Positions 1 to 10,285 of a stretch of 64,000 nucleotides of DNA are shown here, piece by piece. The stretch's first letter is position 1. Every line of letters begins with the position of its first letter. The notes under the pieces are model-generated. The model was not told the DNA's origin. It did not search any database and saw only the letters and a list, made by a program, of their open reading frames with translations. The translations under genes and the position numbers were made by a program. The stretch is from Vibrio maritimus (GTDB lineage: Bacteria; Pseudomonadota; Gammaproteobacteria; Enterobacterales; Vibrionaceae), in contig BBMT01000013.1 in the NCBI GenBank assembly GCA_000755425.1, positions 1 through 64,000 on the forward strand. The letters are read 5' to 3'.

Positions 1-151
1 GCGATATGTTTTTCGTTACTTTTTGTCTTTAGGATCTATTTGTCTTTAGTAAGCTATTTACATTTAGTTGCTGTCTGACTTGTCAGTTTCAACGTCACTA
101 TGCCCGGCTCACAGAGTCAGCGGGATTCGTTGTACCCCAAGAGCTATCCAA

Positions 152-661
152 TTAACGTGTTGAGCGCTGTTGCCAACTGCGTACAACTGAATAGCGCCAA
201 AGACCTCGAATACCGAAATAACCAGCGAGTGCACTAACGACACCACAAATCGTGCAGCCGAGTAGGAATGGGGGGCCAATTGTAGCCATTTGATCTGAGA
301 GGTACTGCCACGATAGTTCGAAGTGGAACGGTTGTGGCGGTGTGTTCATACAGAATGCGCCAACTTTGTACGCGAAGTAGAACAGCACCGGCATTGTCAC
401 GGGGTTACTGATCCAAACGAGAGCGACGGAAAGAGGTAAGTTAACTCCAAATAGAATCGCAAGACCAGCAGCCATTATCATTTGACTCGGCAGTGGTACA
501 AATGCCATAAACAGGCCAACCGCAAACGCGCCAGCCGCAGAGCGACGGTTTAGGCACCATAAGTTCGGGTTGTAGAGGACATTGCCGAACACTTTCAATG
601 CCTTTTGTTTTTTGATCATCTCGTGATCAGGCATGAAACGTTTAATAAACTTTCTTGGCAT
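152..661 (-). CDS. DUF2062 family membrane protein
   Basis: A 169-residue protein of the DUF2062 family, whose function is unknown. A basic N-terminus (MPRKFIKRFMPDHE) is followed by a hydrophobic stretch around residues 45-75, a second one with the motif SNPVTMPVLFYFAYKVG around residues 80-110, and a third near the C-terminus, so it is an inner-membrane protein. An in-frame upstream ATG at 712 would add 17 residues, but it would overlap the divergent comEC start, and family members start with MPRKF, so 661 is preferred. It is divergent from comEC with only 8 bases between the two start codons, so each promoter probably lies inside the neighbouring gene. Confidence 0.85.
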   Translation of the reverse strand: MPRKFIKRFMPDHEMIKKQKALKVFGNVLYNPNLWCLNRRSAAGAFAVGLFMAFVPLPSQMIMAAGLAILFGVNLPLSVALVWISNPVTMPVLFYFAYKVGAFCMNTPPQPFHFELSWQYLSDQMATIGPPFLLGCTICGVVSALAGYFGIRGLWRYSVVRSWQQRSTR

Positions 662-669
662 AGGAAAAC

Positions 670-2951
670 ATGGCTCTGTTAACAAGCATCGCAGTTCCAC
701 TTTGCTATTCATTAGTACTGATTAGCGCCGTTTGGTGGCCTGTGATGCCAAGTACTGTTTGGTTGATCCGGCGTCCTTGATTAGTATCGCCTGCCTAATT
801 AAACGTCGCTGGGTACTTTCTGCGGCGTTTATTGCAATGTCCTTAGCGTTGATACAAGGGAACCTTTTCAAGTACCAATCTAGGGTACTTTTTCAATTTG
901 GCACAGATATTACCATAAAAGCGCGAGTTGACAGCTATTTTAAAAAAATAACTCATGGCTATGAAGTTGAAGCCACGGTGCTCACGATCAATGATCAGAA
1001 AATCTCGTTGTTTTTACGACCTAAAGTGTTGTTAAGATCGCCGTCTGCGCTAGGTCCTGGCGCTTTTGTCACTGCATCGGTGTCCGTAAATCGAATCTCA
1101 GGTATGCTCAATAACGCAGGTTTTGACCGAGAAAAATATCTATTTTCAAAAGGTATTGTCGCTAATGTCACTCTGCCTGCCAAAAATCACACTATTGTAG
1201 TGAGTCGCCCCCATTGGCGAGCGACTTTTCACGATGTCGTTCGCAATGAAACCCAGAAAAGCCGATTTCAGGGGTTGTACCTCGCTCTGATATTTGGAGA
1301 CCGCAGTGAGCTTACCAATGAGATGCGGCGTCAGCTTCAGTATAGTGGTCTTTCTCATCTTATTGCGATTTCAGGATTACATGTTGGTATCGTGTTTGCC
1401 TTGGGATATGCGATAGCGAGTATATTTTTTACTTTCACTAAAGTTCTGTTTCCCCCAAAAACAAGAGCTTGGTTGACGCTCTATGGTTGGCCGCTATGTT
1501 TGCTTAGTGGCTTTCTGATCGCTTTGCTCTACTGCGCCTTGGGCTATTTTGCGATTTCAACGGTTCGGGCGCTGATTATGTTGGTCGTCATAAGCGGTTT
1601 GCTACTGTGGCAAGCGAGGGTTCATCGCATAACGATTATCCTTTTGGCCTCGTCAACGGTACTAACCTTAGTACCATTTTCCGCTGCAAGCCTTAGTTTC
1701 TGGCTTTCATTTTCAGCCGTTACGCTTCTGGTGATAACCCATGCTTGGTTGGCAACAAGGCAAAACGTTGTCCTACAAGTGCTATCACTCCACTTAGTGT
1801 TGTCGCTATGCTTCATTCCGATTGTTGGCTACTTATTCCAAGGTTTGTCATTGATTGGGGCGCTCTATAACGTCTTATTTGTAGCGTGGTTTAGTGTGTG
1901 TATTGTACCTCTATCCTTGGTTGCTGCGTTGCTAGCTGCGGTATCGACATGTTCCGATTGGTTATGGAGGCTCCTCGATATAGCGTTGACGCCACTAGAA
2001 CTTGCCATTGGATTCGCCCCTTTGTTTTGGTTGGATATCGGTGTTGGAGATCTTGCTCTTCTGCTGCCGTTGGTTGTGTTGGTGCTGCTCTATAGATGGC
2101 TGTCTCGACAAGCGCTTTATACCCTGGCGCTAATAACGATTTTGATAAGGCTCGGTATGGAGCGAGAGTCTGACATATCAGTACAGTTTTTTGATGTGGG
2201 GCATGGTTTAGCGGTAGCCATCATTCAAGGAGACGAGGCCGTTATCTATGATACAGGAAGTGCCAATGACAACTTTTCGATGGTAGACACGGTCGTAACG
2301 CCAAATTTGATTGCTGCAGGCGTGGAACATGTAGATGGGTTAATTCTTAGCCATGGTGATAATGATCATGCTGGTGGAGAATTGGCGCTGAGAAATCGCT
2401 GGCATCCAACATGGATTCGCCGGCCAGAGGGAGACACGACGAGCACGCAATGTGTTCGAGGTACTTACTGGCGTTGGAAGGCATTGGAGTTTAAGGTGCT
2501 TTGGCCACCGAAGCGAGTATCTCGGGCTTACAATCCCCATTCTTGTGTAGTGCTAGTAACCTTTGAAAAAGGCAACCAATCTAAGCGACTGTTATTAACA
2601 GGCGATATAGAAAAAGTGAGTGAGATATTGTTGGCAAGGCACCTCGAGCCTTTGTCAATCGATGTGATGAGTGTGCCTCATCATGGCAGTAGCACATCAT
2701 CTTCGTCTTTTTTGCATAGAACGATTAACGCTAAAAATGTCGTGGCCTCGACTCGATTTCAGTCAAGATGGGCTTTGCCGAGTCCTAGGGTTAGAGCGCA
2801 GTATCAACAAAATGGCAGCACTTGGTTTGAAACGGGTGTGGATGGGCAGGTTATATTCGACTTTTCTGGTCAAGAAATCAGCGTTTCCACAACGAGAACC
2901 GAATACCTCGACCCGTGGTATAGGCAGATGTTACGAAGCAGAGTAGAATGA
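670..2951 (+). CDS. comEC: ComEC/Rec2 DNA internalization protein (frame broken)
   Basis: Inner-membrane channel that takes single-stranded DNA into the cytoplasm during natural transformation. The order is an N-terminal membrane/OB segment, the competence domain with many membrane helices (SGLSHLIAISGLHVGI), and a C-terminal metallo-beta-lactamase-like domain with SHGDNDHAGG and SVPHHGSS. The open frame as sequenced begins only near 732. However, ATG 670 with the ribosome site AGGA reads into a typical ComEC N-terminus (SAVWWPVMPS) and joins the main frame if one C is added at about 775 (CC to CCC). The reconstructed length of about 760 residues fits the family. The order comEC-msbA-lpxK matches ycaI-msbA-lpxK of E. 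coli. Confidence 0.9.
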
Positions 2952-2982
2952 AAGGATAGTAAAAAGAAAACGATAAAAAATT

Positions 2983-4732
2983 ATGTCGCAAAATCAAGAC
3001 GAAACTACGCTACAAACGTTTAAGCGATTGTGGACGTATATCCGTGAATACAAGACAGGTTTAGTAGTGGCGGTGATCGCATTGGTCATCAACGCAGCCG
3101 CAGATACCTACATGCTTTCGTTGCTGAAACCACTCCTTGATGAAGGATTTGGTGATGTTGAATCTAATTTTCTAAAAATCCTTCCGCTGATCATTATAGC
3201 CATGATGTTGATTCGTGGTTTGTCCGGGTTTGTCTCTACTTACTGTTTGAGCTGGGTATCGGGCAAAGTGGTCATGCACCTTCGGAGAGGCATCTTCAAT
3301 CACTTCATGCATATGCCAGTCTCGTTTTTTGATAAAGAATCGACGGGTGGCTTACTGTCACGAATTACCTATGACTCCGAACAAGTAGCCGGTGCTACAA
3401 GCCGCTCGTTGGTCAGCATTGTCCGTGAAGGCGCGAGTATTTTAGGCCTATTGTTCCTGATGTTTTGGAGTAGTTGGCAGCTTTCCTTGGTTCTACTGGT
3501 CGTTGCACCAGTTGTTGCCTGGGCAATTCGCTTCGTCTCTAAGCGTTTTCGCAAGATTTCTCATAACATGCAGACATCTATGGGTCATATGACGACCTCG
3601 GCAGAGCAGATGCTGAAAGGCCACAAAGTGGTGTTGAGTTATGGCGGCCAACAGGTTGAAAGGGCGAGATTTGATGACATGAGTAATCAAATGCGTCAGC
3701 AGACCATGAAGATGGTTGCCGCATCTGCGATTGCGAACCTGTGATTCAAATGATTGCGTCTCTTGCGCTTGTCGCCGTGTTGTACCTAGCGAGCTTTGAT
3801 GAAGTTCGTGAGCAGCTTACCGCAGGTACGTTTACAGTCATTTTCTCTGCGATGTTCTCATTGATGCGTCCACTTAAAGCACTGACTGGTGTGACGGCAG
3901 AATTCCAGCGCGGTATGGCAGCGAGCCATACCTTGTTTAGCTTAATGGATCTCGAAGTAGAACGTGATAATGGTACGATCGAAATTGAGAAGGCAAAAGG
4001 CGATCTCGCAGTGAAAGACATCACTTTCACGTACGCAGGCACCGAGAAGCCAGCTCTTCGCAACGTGAGTTTTGATTTGCCGGCAGGAAAAACCATTGCG
4101 CTAGTGGGGCGTTCGGGGTCAGGGAAAAGTACCATCGCTAACTTATTTACTCGTTTTTATGACATTGATAGCGGCAGTATTGAGCTAGATGGTCACAAGA
4201 TTGAAGACATTAAACTGACTAACCTGCGTAAACATTTTGCGCTGGTTTCGCAAAATGTACACCTTTTCAACGATACCATTGCCAACAATATTGCGTACGC
4301 GACAGATGGCCAATATTCTCGGGAGCAGATTGAGCACGCGGCTAAGTTGGCGCACGCAATGGAGTTTATCAACAACCTAGATCAAGGTTTGGATACTGTT
4401 ATTGGTGAGAATGGCGCAAGCTTTCTGGTGGCCAGCGTCAACGCATTGCGATTGCGAGAGCTCTGCTTCGAGATGCACCTATCTTGATTCTGGATGAAGC
4501 GACCTCGGCACTCGATACTGAATCGGAACGCGCTATCCAAGCCGCACTCGATGAGCTACAAAAAGACAAAACAGTATTAGTGATTGCACACCGCCTATCG
4601 ACCATTGAAGAAGCGGATGAAATATTGGTTGTCGATGATGGTGAGATCATTGAACGTGGAGATCACAAGACTCTGCTAGACCACCAAGGTGCGTACGCTC
4701 AGCTACACAAAATCCAGTTTGGTGAGCACTAG
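2983..4732 (+). CDS. msbA: Lipid A exporter MsbA (two frame breaks)
   Basis: ABC exporter that flips lipid A-core across the inner membrane, using ATP. Six membrane helices fill the first half. The nucleotide-binding domain has Walker A GRSGSGKST, and Walker B ILILDEATSALD in the last fragment. The signature LSGGQRQRIAIARAL appears only after repair. Two bases seem to be missing: a C at about 3739 (restoring ANPVIQM) and a C at about 4421 (restoring ASLSGGQRQ). The repaired protein of about 582 residues has the normal MsbA length. An essential gene broken twice points to sequence error. It is followed by lpxK with a 1-base overlap. Confidence 0.93.
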
Positions 4733-5736
4733 TGATAGAGCAGATCTGGTTTGGTAAACATCCGTTGGGGTTGCTATTGTGGCCATTGCTGTGGCCGCTG
4801 AGTAGACTTTATCGTCTTATCGCAGCCAAACGTCGTAAAGCTTACGCATCGGGTGACAAACCAAGCTATCGCTCCAGCGTACCAGTGATCGTTGTAGGCA
4901 ACATTACTGCGGGCGGCAACGGTAAAACACCGATGGTGGTGTGGCTCGTTGAGCAGCTGCTAAAGCAGGGCAAAAAACCGGGCGTGGTCTCACGTGGTTA
5001 CGGCGGGAAAGCGAGTGCGTACCCGCTACTGGTTTCCTCAGTTACATCCGCAACTGAATGTGGTGATGAGCCTAAGCTCATTTTCGAAAGAACGCAGGTT
5101 CCAGTTTGTGTGGATCCGGTTCGAGCCAATGCAGTTAAGCATCTAGAATCACTCGAGGTGGATGTCATTATTACTGATGACGGCTTGCAGCATTATGCCC
5201 TGGATCGAGCTTATGAAATCGTGGTGATTGATGGTGTGAGGCGTTTTGGCAATCAGAAGCCCATTCCACTCGGTCCTTTGAGAGAGCCGCTGTCAAGGCT
5301 TGATGAAGTCAACCTACTTGTCGTTAATGGTGGGGATCTTGAGGCTAATGGGCGCGAAAAGCGCTTTACTCTTGCTCCAGATATGGCGATTAATTTGAGC
5401 AATGGTCAAACTGTTTCGGTTGAAGAACTGGGTAGCTTGGCAGCATTTGCCGGGATAGGGCACCCTCCGCGCTTTTTCGACACCTTAAACCAACTCGGAG
5501 CGAACCTGGTAAAAACGCAAGGGTTTGCTGACCACCAAGCGTTTGATGAGACGAAGCTAGCAGAATTTAGTCATGGCGTGGAAAACGTCATTATGACCGA
5601 GAAAGATGCGGTAAAATGCCGCTCATTTTCAAAGGACAATTGGTGGTATTTGCCAGTCTCGGCACAGTTTAGTCGCCAAGATGGTGAGCAAATACTACAA
5701 GAAATCAACAAGGTAATAGAGAGTTATGGATCATAG
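4732..5736 (+). CDS. lpxK: Tetraacyldisaccharide 4'-kinase
   Basis: Phosphorylates the 4' position of the lipid A disaccharide precursor in the Raetz pathway, at the inner face of the inner membrane. It has 334 residues and a GTG start (VIEQIWFGKHPLG). A short N-terminal hydrophobic segment (LLLWPLLWPLSRLY) anchors it to the membrane. The P-loop is GNITAGGNGKTP at about residues 59-70, and LITDDGLQH-type residues (VIITDDGLQHYALDR) follow. The start overlaps the msbA stop by 1 base and the end overlaps the YcaR-like gene by 11 bases, indicating translational coupling in an msbA-lpxK-ycaR-kdsB operon. Confidence 0.95.
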   Translation: MIEQIWFGKHPLGLLLWPLLWPLSRLYRLIAAKRRKAYASGDKPSYRSSVPVIVVGNITAGGNGKTPMVVWLVEQLLKQGKKPGVVSRGYGGKASAYPLLVSSVTSATECGDEPKLIFERTQVPVCVDPVRANAVKHLESLEVDVIITDDGLQHYALDRAYEIVVIDGVRRFGNQKPIPLGPLREPLSRLDEVNLLVVNGGDLEANGREKRFTLAPDMAINLSNGQTVSVEELGSLAAFAGIGHPPRFFDTLNQLGANLVKTQGFADHQAFDETKLAEFSHGVENVIMTEKDAVKCRSFSKDNWWYLPVSAQFSRQDGEQILQEINKVIESYGS

Positions 5737-5905
5737 ATTACTTGAGATCGTCGCATGCCCAGTATGCAAAGGAAAGCTAACCTTCGATAAAGATAAACAA
5801 GAGCTTATCTGTAAGCTAGACCGCCTTGCTTACCCTATCAAAGAGGGTATTCCGGTGTTACTCGAACCTGAAGCGCGCCAAATGAGCATGGAAGAGGGTC
5901 GCTAA
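5726..5905 (+). CDS. ycaR: Trm112/YcaR family small protein
   Basis: A 59-residue protein of the Trm112/YcaR family with a conserved opening (MDHRLLEIVACPVCKGKL). A CPVC pair sits near the N-terminus and LAYPIKEGIPVLLEPEAR follows, as in E. coli YcaR. The function in bacteria is not settled. Trm112 proteins of other organisms are activating partners of methyltransferases, and nothing here shows a partner. It lies between lpxK (11-base overlap) and kdsB, whose ATG directly follows its stop codon, so it is part of the lipid A/Kdo operon. Confidence 0.9.
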   Translation: MDHRLLEIVACPVCKGKLTFDKDKQELICKLDRLAYPIKEGIPVLLEPEARQMSMEEGR

Positions 5906-6658
5906 ATGGCATTCACGGTTATCATTCCTGCTCGTTACAATTCATCGCGTCTGCCGGGCAAGCCTTTGGCCGATATCGGTGGTAAACCTATGGTGCAACA
6001 CGTCTATGAGCGCGCGAAACAATCGGGTGCAGAGCGTGTTGTCGTCGCTACGGACGATGTGCGTGTTGAAGCTGCAGTGCAAGCCTTTGGTGGTGAAGTG
6101 TGCATGACATCACCCGATCATGAATCAGGTACGGAGCGCTTGGCCGAAGTGGTTAAGTTGATGGGCATCGATGATGATCACACGATTGTCAATGTACAAG
6201 GGGATGAGCCGTTGATTCCAGCGAGTATTATTACTCAGGTAGCGGAAAATCTTCAATCAAGCCAAGCTCCAATGGCGACACTTGGTGTGGCGATTGAGCA
6301 TGAAGCCGAAGTGTTCAATCCGAACGCAGTTAAAGTGGTCACAGATCAAAATGGATTTGCGCTGTACTTTAGCCGAGCAACTATCCCATGGGATCGCGAT
6401 GCGTACGCAAGTGAACCTAAATCGGTGGCTAAGCAACCGTTGATGCGACACATTGGTATTTACGCTTACCGCGCGGGCTTTATAAATACGTATATTAACT
6501 GGGCGCCTAGCGCTCTTGAGAAAATTGAGTCATTAGAGCAGTTAAGAGTGCTTTGGTACGGCGAGCGTATACATGTTGCGCTTGCTATCGACCCACCTCC
6601 TGCGGGTGTTGATACTCCTGAAGATCTTGAGCAAGTTCGAGCGTTAATTGCCAACTAA
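5906..6658 (+). CDS. kdsB: 3-deoxy-manno-octulosonate cytidylyltransferase
   Basis: Activates Kdo with CTP to give CMP-Kdo for attachment to lipid A. It has 250 residues, close to the 248 of E. coli KdsB. The N-terminal nucleotide-binding motif is VIIPARYNSSRLPGKPL, followed by VATDD, the SPDHESGTERLAEV segment and NVQGDEPLI, all typical of the family. The frame is intact. It directly follows the YcaR-like gene with no gap and is the last gene of the operon, ending just before a strong terminator. Confidence 0.95.
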   Translation: MAFTVIIPARYNSSRLPGKPLADIGGKPMVQHVYERAKQSGAERVVVATDDVRVEAAVQAFGGEVCMTSPDHESGTERLAEVVKLMGIDDDHTIVNVQGDEPLIPASIITQVAENLQSSQAPMATLGVAIEHEAEVFNPNAVKVVTDQNGFALYFSRATIPWDRDAYASEPKSVAKQPLMRHIGIYAYRAGFINTYINWAPSALEKIESLEQLRVLWYGERIHVALAIDPPPAGVDTPEDLEQVRALIAN

Positions 6659-6664
6659 CTTCTG

Positions 6665-6697
6665 ACCACCGACCACTTAGGTCGGTGGTTTTGTTTT
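6665..6697 (+). terminator. Rho-independent terminator after kdsB
   Basis: A 10-base perfect stem (ACCACCGACC / GGTCGGTGGT) with a 5-base loop is followed by a T-rich run. It ends the msbA-lpxK-ycaR-kdsB transcript. Confidence 0.85.
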
Positions 6698-6725
6698 GGG
6701 CTCTGTTTGTTAAAAGCTCTGTTTT

Positions 6726-7438
6726 TTAAAGCAAGTCTGTCGCCGGAATTTCACGCCACTCACCGGGTTGAAGGGCGTCTAGCGCATATTTACCCATACT
6801 AGCGCGAATCAAGCGCAATGTCGGAAAGCCAATGTTAGCGGTCATACGGCGCACTTGACGGTTTCGTCCTTCAATAATGGTAATACTCAACCAGGTCGTT
6901 GGAATATTGGCACGAAAGCGAACTGGCGGCTCTCTGTCCCATATACTGGGCTCTTTCATGCGCTCAATTTTCGCCGGTAATGTTGGACCGTCTTTGAGCT
7001 CGACACCCTTGCGAAGTTTATCCAAATCAGCCTCGGTTGGGTCGCCATCAACTTGAACCCAGTATGTCTTTTCTGATTTTGATTGTGGCTGAGTAAGCCT
7101 AGCCTGTAACACACCATCATTGGTAAGCACCATTAGACCTTGCTATCGCGATCGAGCCTACCTGCTGCGTAGACATCTTTGATTGGGATATAGTCTGCCA
7201 GTGTTTTTCTTCCCTCGCCGTCGGTAAATTGGCTCAGCGTATCGTAGGGTTTGTTAAACAAAATAATTTTACGGTCGCTAAGTGCTGGGCGTTTTTTCTC
7301 AGGCTTCGAAGAAGCACCTGATTTACGTCGCCTGGTCTGTCCAGTTTGCTGGCGGTTTTGTTGGTTTTTTTGTTTGAATTGACCTGATGATGAGCGATTG
7401 GGGCGAGGGGAACCTTTACGCGCTGTTTTAAATGTCAT
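6726..7438 (-). CDS. rluE: 23S rRNA pseudouridine synthase E (frame broken)
   Basis: Converts a specific uridine of 23S rRNA to pseudouridine. A basic, low-complexity N-terminal tail of about 50 residues is followed by the catalytic domain with ILFNKPYDTLSQFTD and the RsuA/RluE-type motif AGRLDRDSEGLMVLTNDG, which carries the catalytic aspartate. The C-terminal half contains EGRNRQVRRMTA and FPTLRLIR. As sequenced, the frame breaks at about 7141. Restoring one C on the plus strand rebuilds DRDSEGLMVL exactly. The repaired length is about 237 residues; the tail makes it slightly longer than the E. coli enzyme. Confidence 0.88.
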
Positions 7439-7749
7439 GTTAACTACCTTGCAAAAATGTAAACAAAAAGTGTGGTTTAGTTTTGTCTACGAGTGTTTTG
7501 AGCTATCATGAGCGCGCTCAAAAACAGGAATAACGCACAAGATAATAGACTAATTGACCAATTTTGTTTAATTATAAGTGCTTAGGATTTCGTTCGACTG
7601 AACAAAATTACGCCAAAACATTGGGTTTTCATCTGAAACTGTCTTAGATTCGCCCACCGATTGGTGTCCAGTCGCAACGTTTACGCCATCCAAAAGGGGG
7701 CGTTAATTGATAAGGGTGCTCAGCCCGATTAGAACGATAGGGAAATTTC
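7439..7749. other. Intergenic region rluE/icd
   Basis: About 310 bases between divergent rluE and icd. No open frame or RNA element was recognised. It probably holds the two promoters and leader sequences. Confidence 0.5.
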
Positions 7750-9972
7750 ATGCCTACAGAAAAGCCGACAATCATCTATACCATTACTGATGAAGCGCCA
7801 GCGCTGGCAACATATTCATTGCTACCGATCATTCAGTCTTTCACCGCGTCTTCAGGTATTGATGTTGATACACGAGATATTTCATTAGCAGGGCGTATCA
7901 TTGCTAACTTCCCTGACTACCTAAAAGAAGAACAGCGCATCGGTGATGCACTGGCCGAACTCGGTGAATTGGCGAAAACGCCAGAAGCGAACATCATTAA
8001 ACTTCCAAACATTTCTGCTTCAATCCCTCAGCTACAAGCGGCTATCAAAGAGCTGCAAGCGAATGGTTATGCTCTTCCAGACTATCCAGAAGAACCTGCG
8101 AACGCAGAGCAAGAAGCGATAAAAGCGACTTATGACAAAATTAAAGGCAGTGCAGTAAACCCTGTTTTGCGTGAAGGTAACTCTGACCGTCGTGCTCCTT
8201 TGTCTGTTAAGAATTACGCAAAGAAAAATCCACACTCAATGGGTGCGTGGTCTAAAGATTCCAAGTCACACGTTGCTAGCATGTCTGGCAATGACTTCTT
8301 TGGCAGTGAAAAATCGGTGACAACAGAAAGCGCAACAGATGTGCAGATCCGATTCACGTCTGCCTCTGGTGAAACAAAAGTTCTTAAAGACAAAGTGGCA
8401 CTTCAAGCGGGTGAAATCATTGATGCTTCAGTGATGAACAAAAACGCATTGGTTGCCTTCTTCGAAGAGCAGATTGAAGAAGCTAAGCAGCAAGATGTAT
8501 TGTTGTCACTGCATATGAAAGCGACCATGATGAAGGTCTCTGACCCAGTCATCTTTGGTCATGCAGTAAAAGTTTACTACAAGGCTGTCTTTGACAAGTA
8601 CGCTGCACTATTTGAAGAGCTAGGCGTTGATGTTAACAATGGTATTGGTGACGTCTACGCGAAAATTGCTTCACTGCCAGCGGCGCAAAAAGCTGAAATT
8701 GAAGCTGATCTTGCTGCAGTGTACGAGACTCAACCGCCACTGGCTATGGTTGATTCTGACCGTGGTATCACTAACCTACACGTGCCAAGCGACATCATTG
8801 TTGATGCGTCAATGCCAGCAATGTTGCGCTCTTCTGGTCAAATGTGGGGGCCAGATGGTAAGCAAAAAGACACTAAAGCGATGATCCCTGATCGTAGCTA
8901 CGCGAGCATCTATCAAGCTGTGATTGATTTCTGTAAGCAACACGGTGCGTTTGATCCGACGACAATGGGCAGCGTGCCTAATGTTGGTTTGATGGCGCAA
9001 AAAGCTGAAGAGTATGGTTCACACGACAAAACGTTCATCTTGGATGCAGCAGGCACTGTCTCTGTTGTTGACGCTGAAGGTAATGTGCTTATCGAGCAGC
9101 AGGTTGAGGAAGGTGATATCTTCCGTATGTGTCAGGTGAAAGATGCGCCAATTCAAGATTGGGTGAAGTTGGCTGTGACTCGTGCACGCGCGTCTAGCAC
9201 TCCAGCCGTATTCTGGTTGGATGAAAATCGCGCACACGATGCCGAGCTTATCAAGAAGGTGAACCAGTACCTACCTGAGCACGACACTGCGGGCCTAGAA
9301 ATCCACATCAAATCGCCTCTTGAAGCTACGCTATTCTCGCTAGAGCGCATCAAAGAAGGCCTAGATACGATTTCTGTAACAGGTAACGTACTTCGCGATT
9401 ATTTGACGGATCTGTTCCCGATTCTTGAACTTGGTACTTCTGCGAAAATGTTGTCAATCGTACCGCTTATGAACGGTGGCGGCCTATTCGAAACTGGTGC
9501 TGGTGGTTCTGCTCCTAAGCACGTTCAACAGGTTCAAAAAGAAAACCACCTACGTTGGGATTCTTTAGGTGAGTTCTTGGCACTAGCTGCGTCTCTGGAG
9601 CACTTAGCGGTTGTTTCTGGTAAAGAGAAAGCGAATGTACTGGCGAAAGCACTGGATGCTGCGACAGGCAAGTTCCTAGATAACAATAAGTCTCCATCGC
9701 GCAAAGTGGGTGAGCTTGATAACCGCGGTTCGCACTACTACCTAGCTCTATACTGGGCTCAGGCTCTAGCCGTGCAAACGGAAGATGCTTCATTGGCGGA
9801 AGAGTTTGCGCCAATCGCAGAGCAGCTTGCATCTAATGAAAGCATCATCGTCTCTGAGCTAAACAATGCTCAGGGTGTTGCGGGTGATCTTGGTGGCTAC
9901 TACCAGCCAAGTGACGCGAAAGCTTCTACGCTGATGCGTCCAAGTGCAACGCTAAATAGCATCATTGATTAA
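7750..9972 (+). CDS. icd: Monomeric NADP-dependent isocitrate dehydrogenase
   Basis: Oxidatively decarboxylates isocitrate to 2-oxoglutarate with NADP in the TCA cycle. The 740-residue length and the N-terminus (IYTITDEAPALATYSLLPII) identify the monomeric IDH family, unrelated in length to the roughly 416-residue dimeric enzyme of E. coli. Conserved family segments include SNRRAPLSVKNYAKKNPH-like residues (GNSDRRAPLSVKNYA), LHMKATMMKVSDP, MWGPDG and the C-terminal GGYY. The frame is intact across 2.2 kb. It stands alone, with a strong terminator behind it. Confidence 0.95.
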   Translation: MPTEKPTIIYTITDEAPALATYSLLPIIQSFTASSGIDVDTRDISLAGRIIANFPDYLKEEQRIGDALAELGELAKTPEANIIKLPNISASIPQLQAAIKELQANGYALPDYPEEPANAEQEAIKATYDKIKGSAVNPVLREGNSDRRAPLSVKNYAKKNPHSMGAWSKDSKSHVASMSGNDFFGSEKSVTTESATDVQIRFTSASGETKVLKDKVALQAGEIIDASVMNKNALVAFFEEQIEEAKQQDVLLSLHMKATMMKVSDPVIFGHAVKVYYKAVFDKYAALFEELGVDVNNGIGDVYAKIASLPAAQKAEIEADLAAVYETQPPLAMVDSDRGITNLHVPSDIIVDASMPAMLRSSGQMWGPDGKQKDTKAMIPDRSYASIYQAVIDFCKQHGAFDPTTMGSVPNVGLMAQKAEEYGSHDKTFILDAAGTVSVVDAEGNVLIEQQVEEGDIFRMCQVKDAPIQDWVKLAVTRARASSTPAVFWLDENRAHDAELIKKVNQYLPEHDTAGLEIHIKSPLEATLFSLERIKEGLDTISVTGNVLRDYLTDLFPILELGTSAKMLSIVPLMNGGGLFETGAGGSAPKHVQQVQKENHLRWDSLGEFLALAASLEHLAVVSGKEKANVLAKALDAATGKFLDNNKSPSRKVGELDNRGSHYYLALYWAQALAVQTEDASLAEEFAPIAEQLASNESIIVSELNNAQGVAGDLGGYYQPSDAKASTLMRPSATLNSIID

Positions 9973-9980
9973 TAGCGTTC

Positions 9981-10019
9981 AGACATAAAAAACCACCTTC
10001 GGGTGGTTTTTTATGTCTT
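9981..10019 (+). terminator. Terminator after icd
   Basis: A long palindrome has its core ACCACC-TTCG-GGTGGT flanked by A and T runs. The symmetry means it can work in both directions, also for the convergent cspD transcript. Confidence 0.85.
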
Positions 10020-10064
10020 ACGGTCAGTATTTTCGGGTAATTCGTGTTGATTCGTAAATGACAA

Positions 10065-10285
10065 CTACTTCGCTAGATCACCTTCTACCGGTGTTACTAC
10101 GCTGGCGTGATAGCCTTTGGACCTTCTTCTACTTCGTAGTTCACTTGCTGTCCAGCCTTTAGAGTGCGGTAGCCGTCCATTTTGATTGTCGAGTAGTGAG
10201 CAAAAATATCGCCGTCTTCACCTTCTGGACAAATAAAGCCAAATCCCTTGGCATTGTTAAACCATTTTACTGTACCTATCGCCAT
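10065..10285 (-). CDS. cspD: CspD-type cold-shock domain protein (frame broken)
   Basis: Small single-strand nucleic-acid-binding protein with one cold-shock domain. RNP1-like KGFGFI and RNP2-like DIFAHYS motifs are clear, as is the start MAIGTVKWFNNAKG. As sequenced it stops early at about 10097. Adding one C at about 10114 (a G on the coding strand) restores GPKGYHASVVTPVEG and an end at 10065, giving about 73 residues, the usual CspD length. It is next to clpS-clpA, as cspD is in E. coli, where the product inhibits DNA replication in stationary phase. That role is known for the family and is only inferred here. Confidence 0.88.

Noticed and set aside
1..151. Possible gene at the left edge
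   Set aside because: No open frame of useful length and no RNA signature; it is the region downstream of the DUF2062 gene.
3746..4135. 129-codon open frame antisense to msbA
   Set aside because: It lies fully on the opposite strand of conserved msbA sequence, has no family resemblance and no ribosome site; a shadow frame.
9515..9832. 105-codon open frame antisense to icd
   Set aside because: Antisense to a well-conserved gene with no recognised domain; chance frame.
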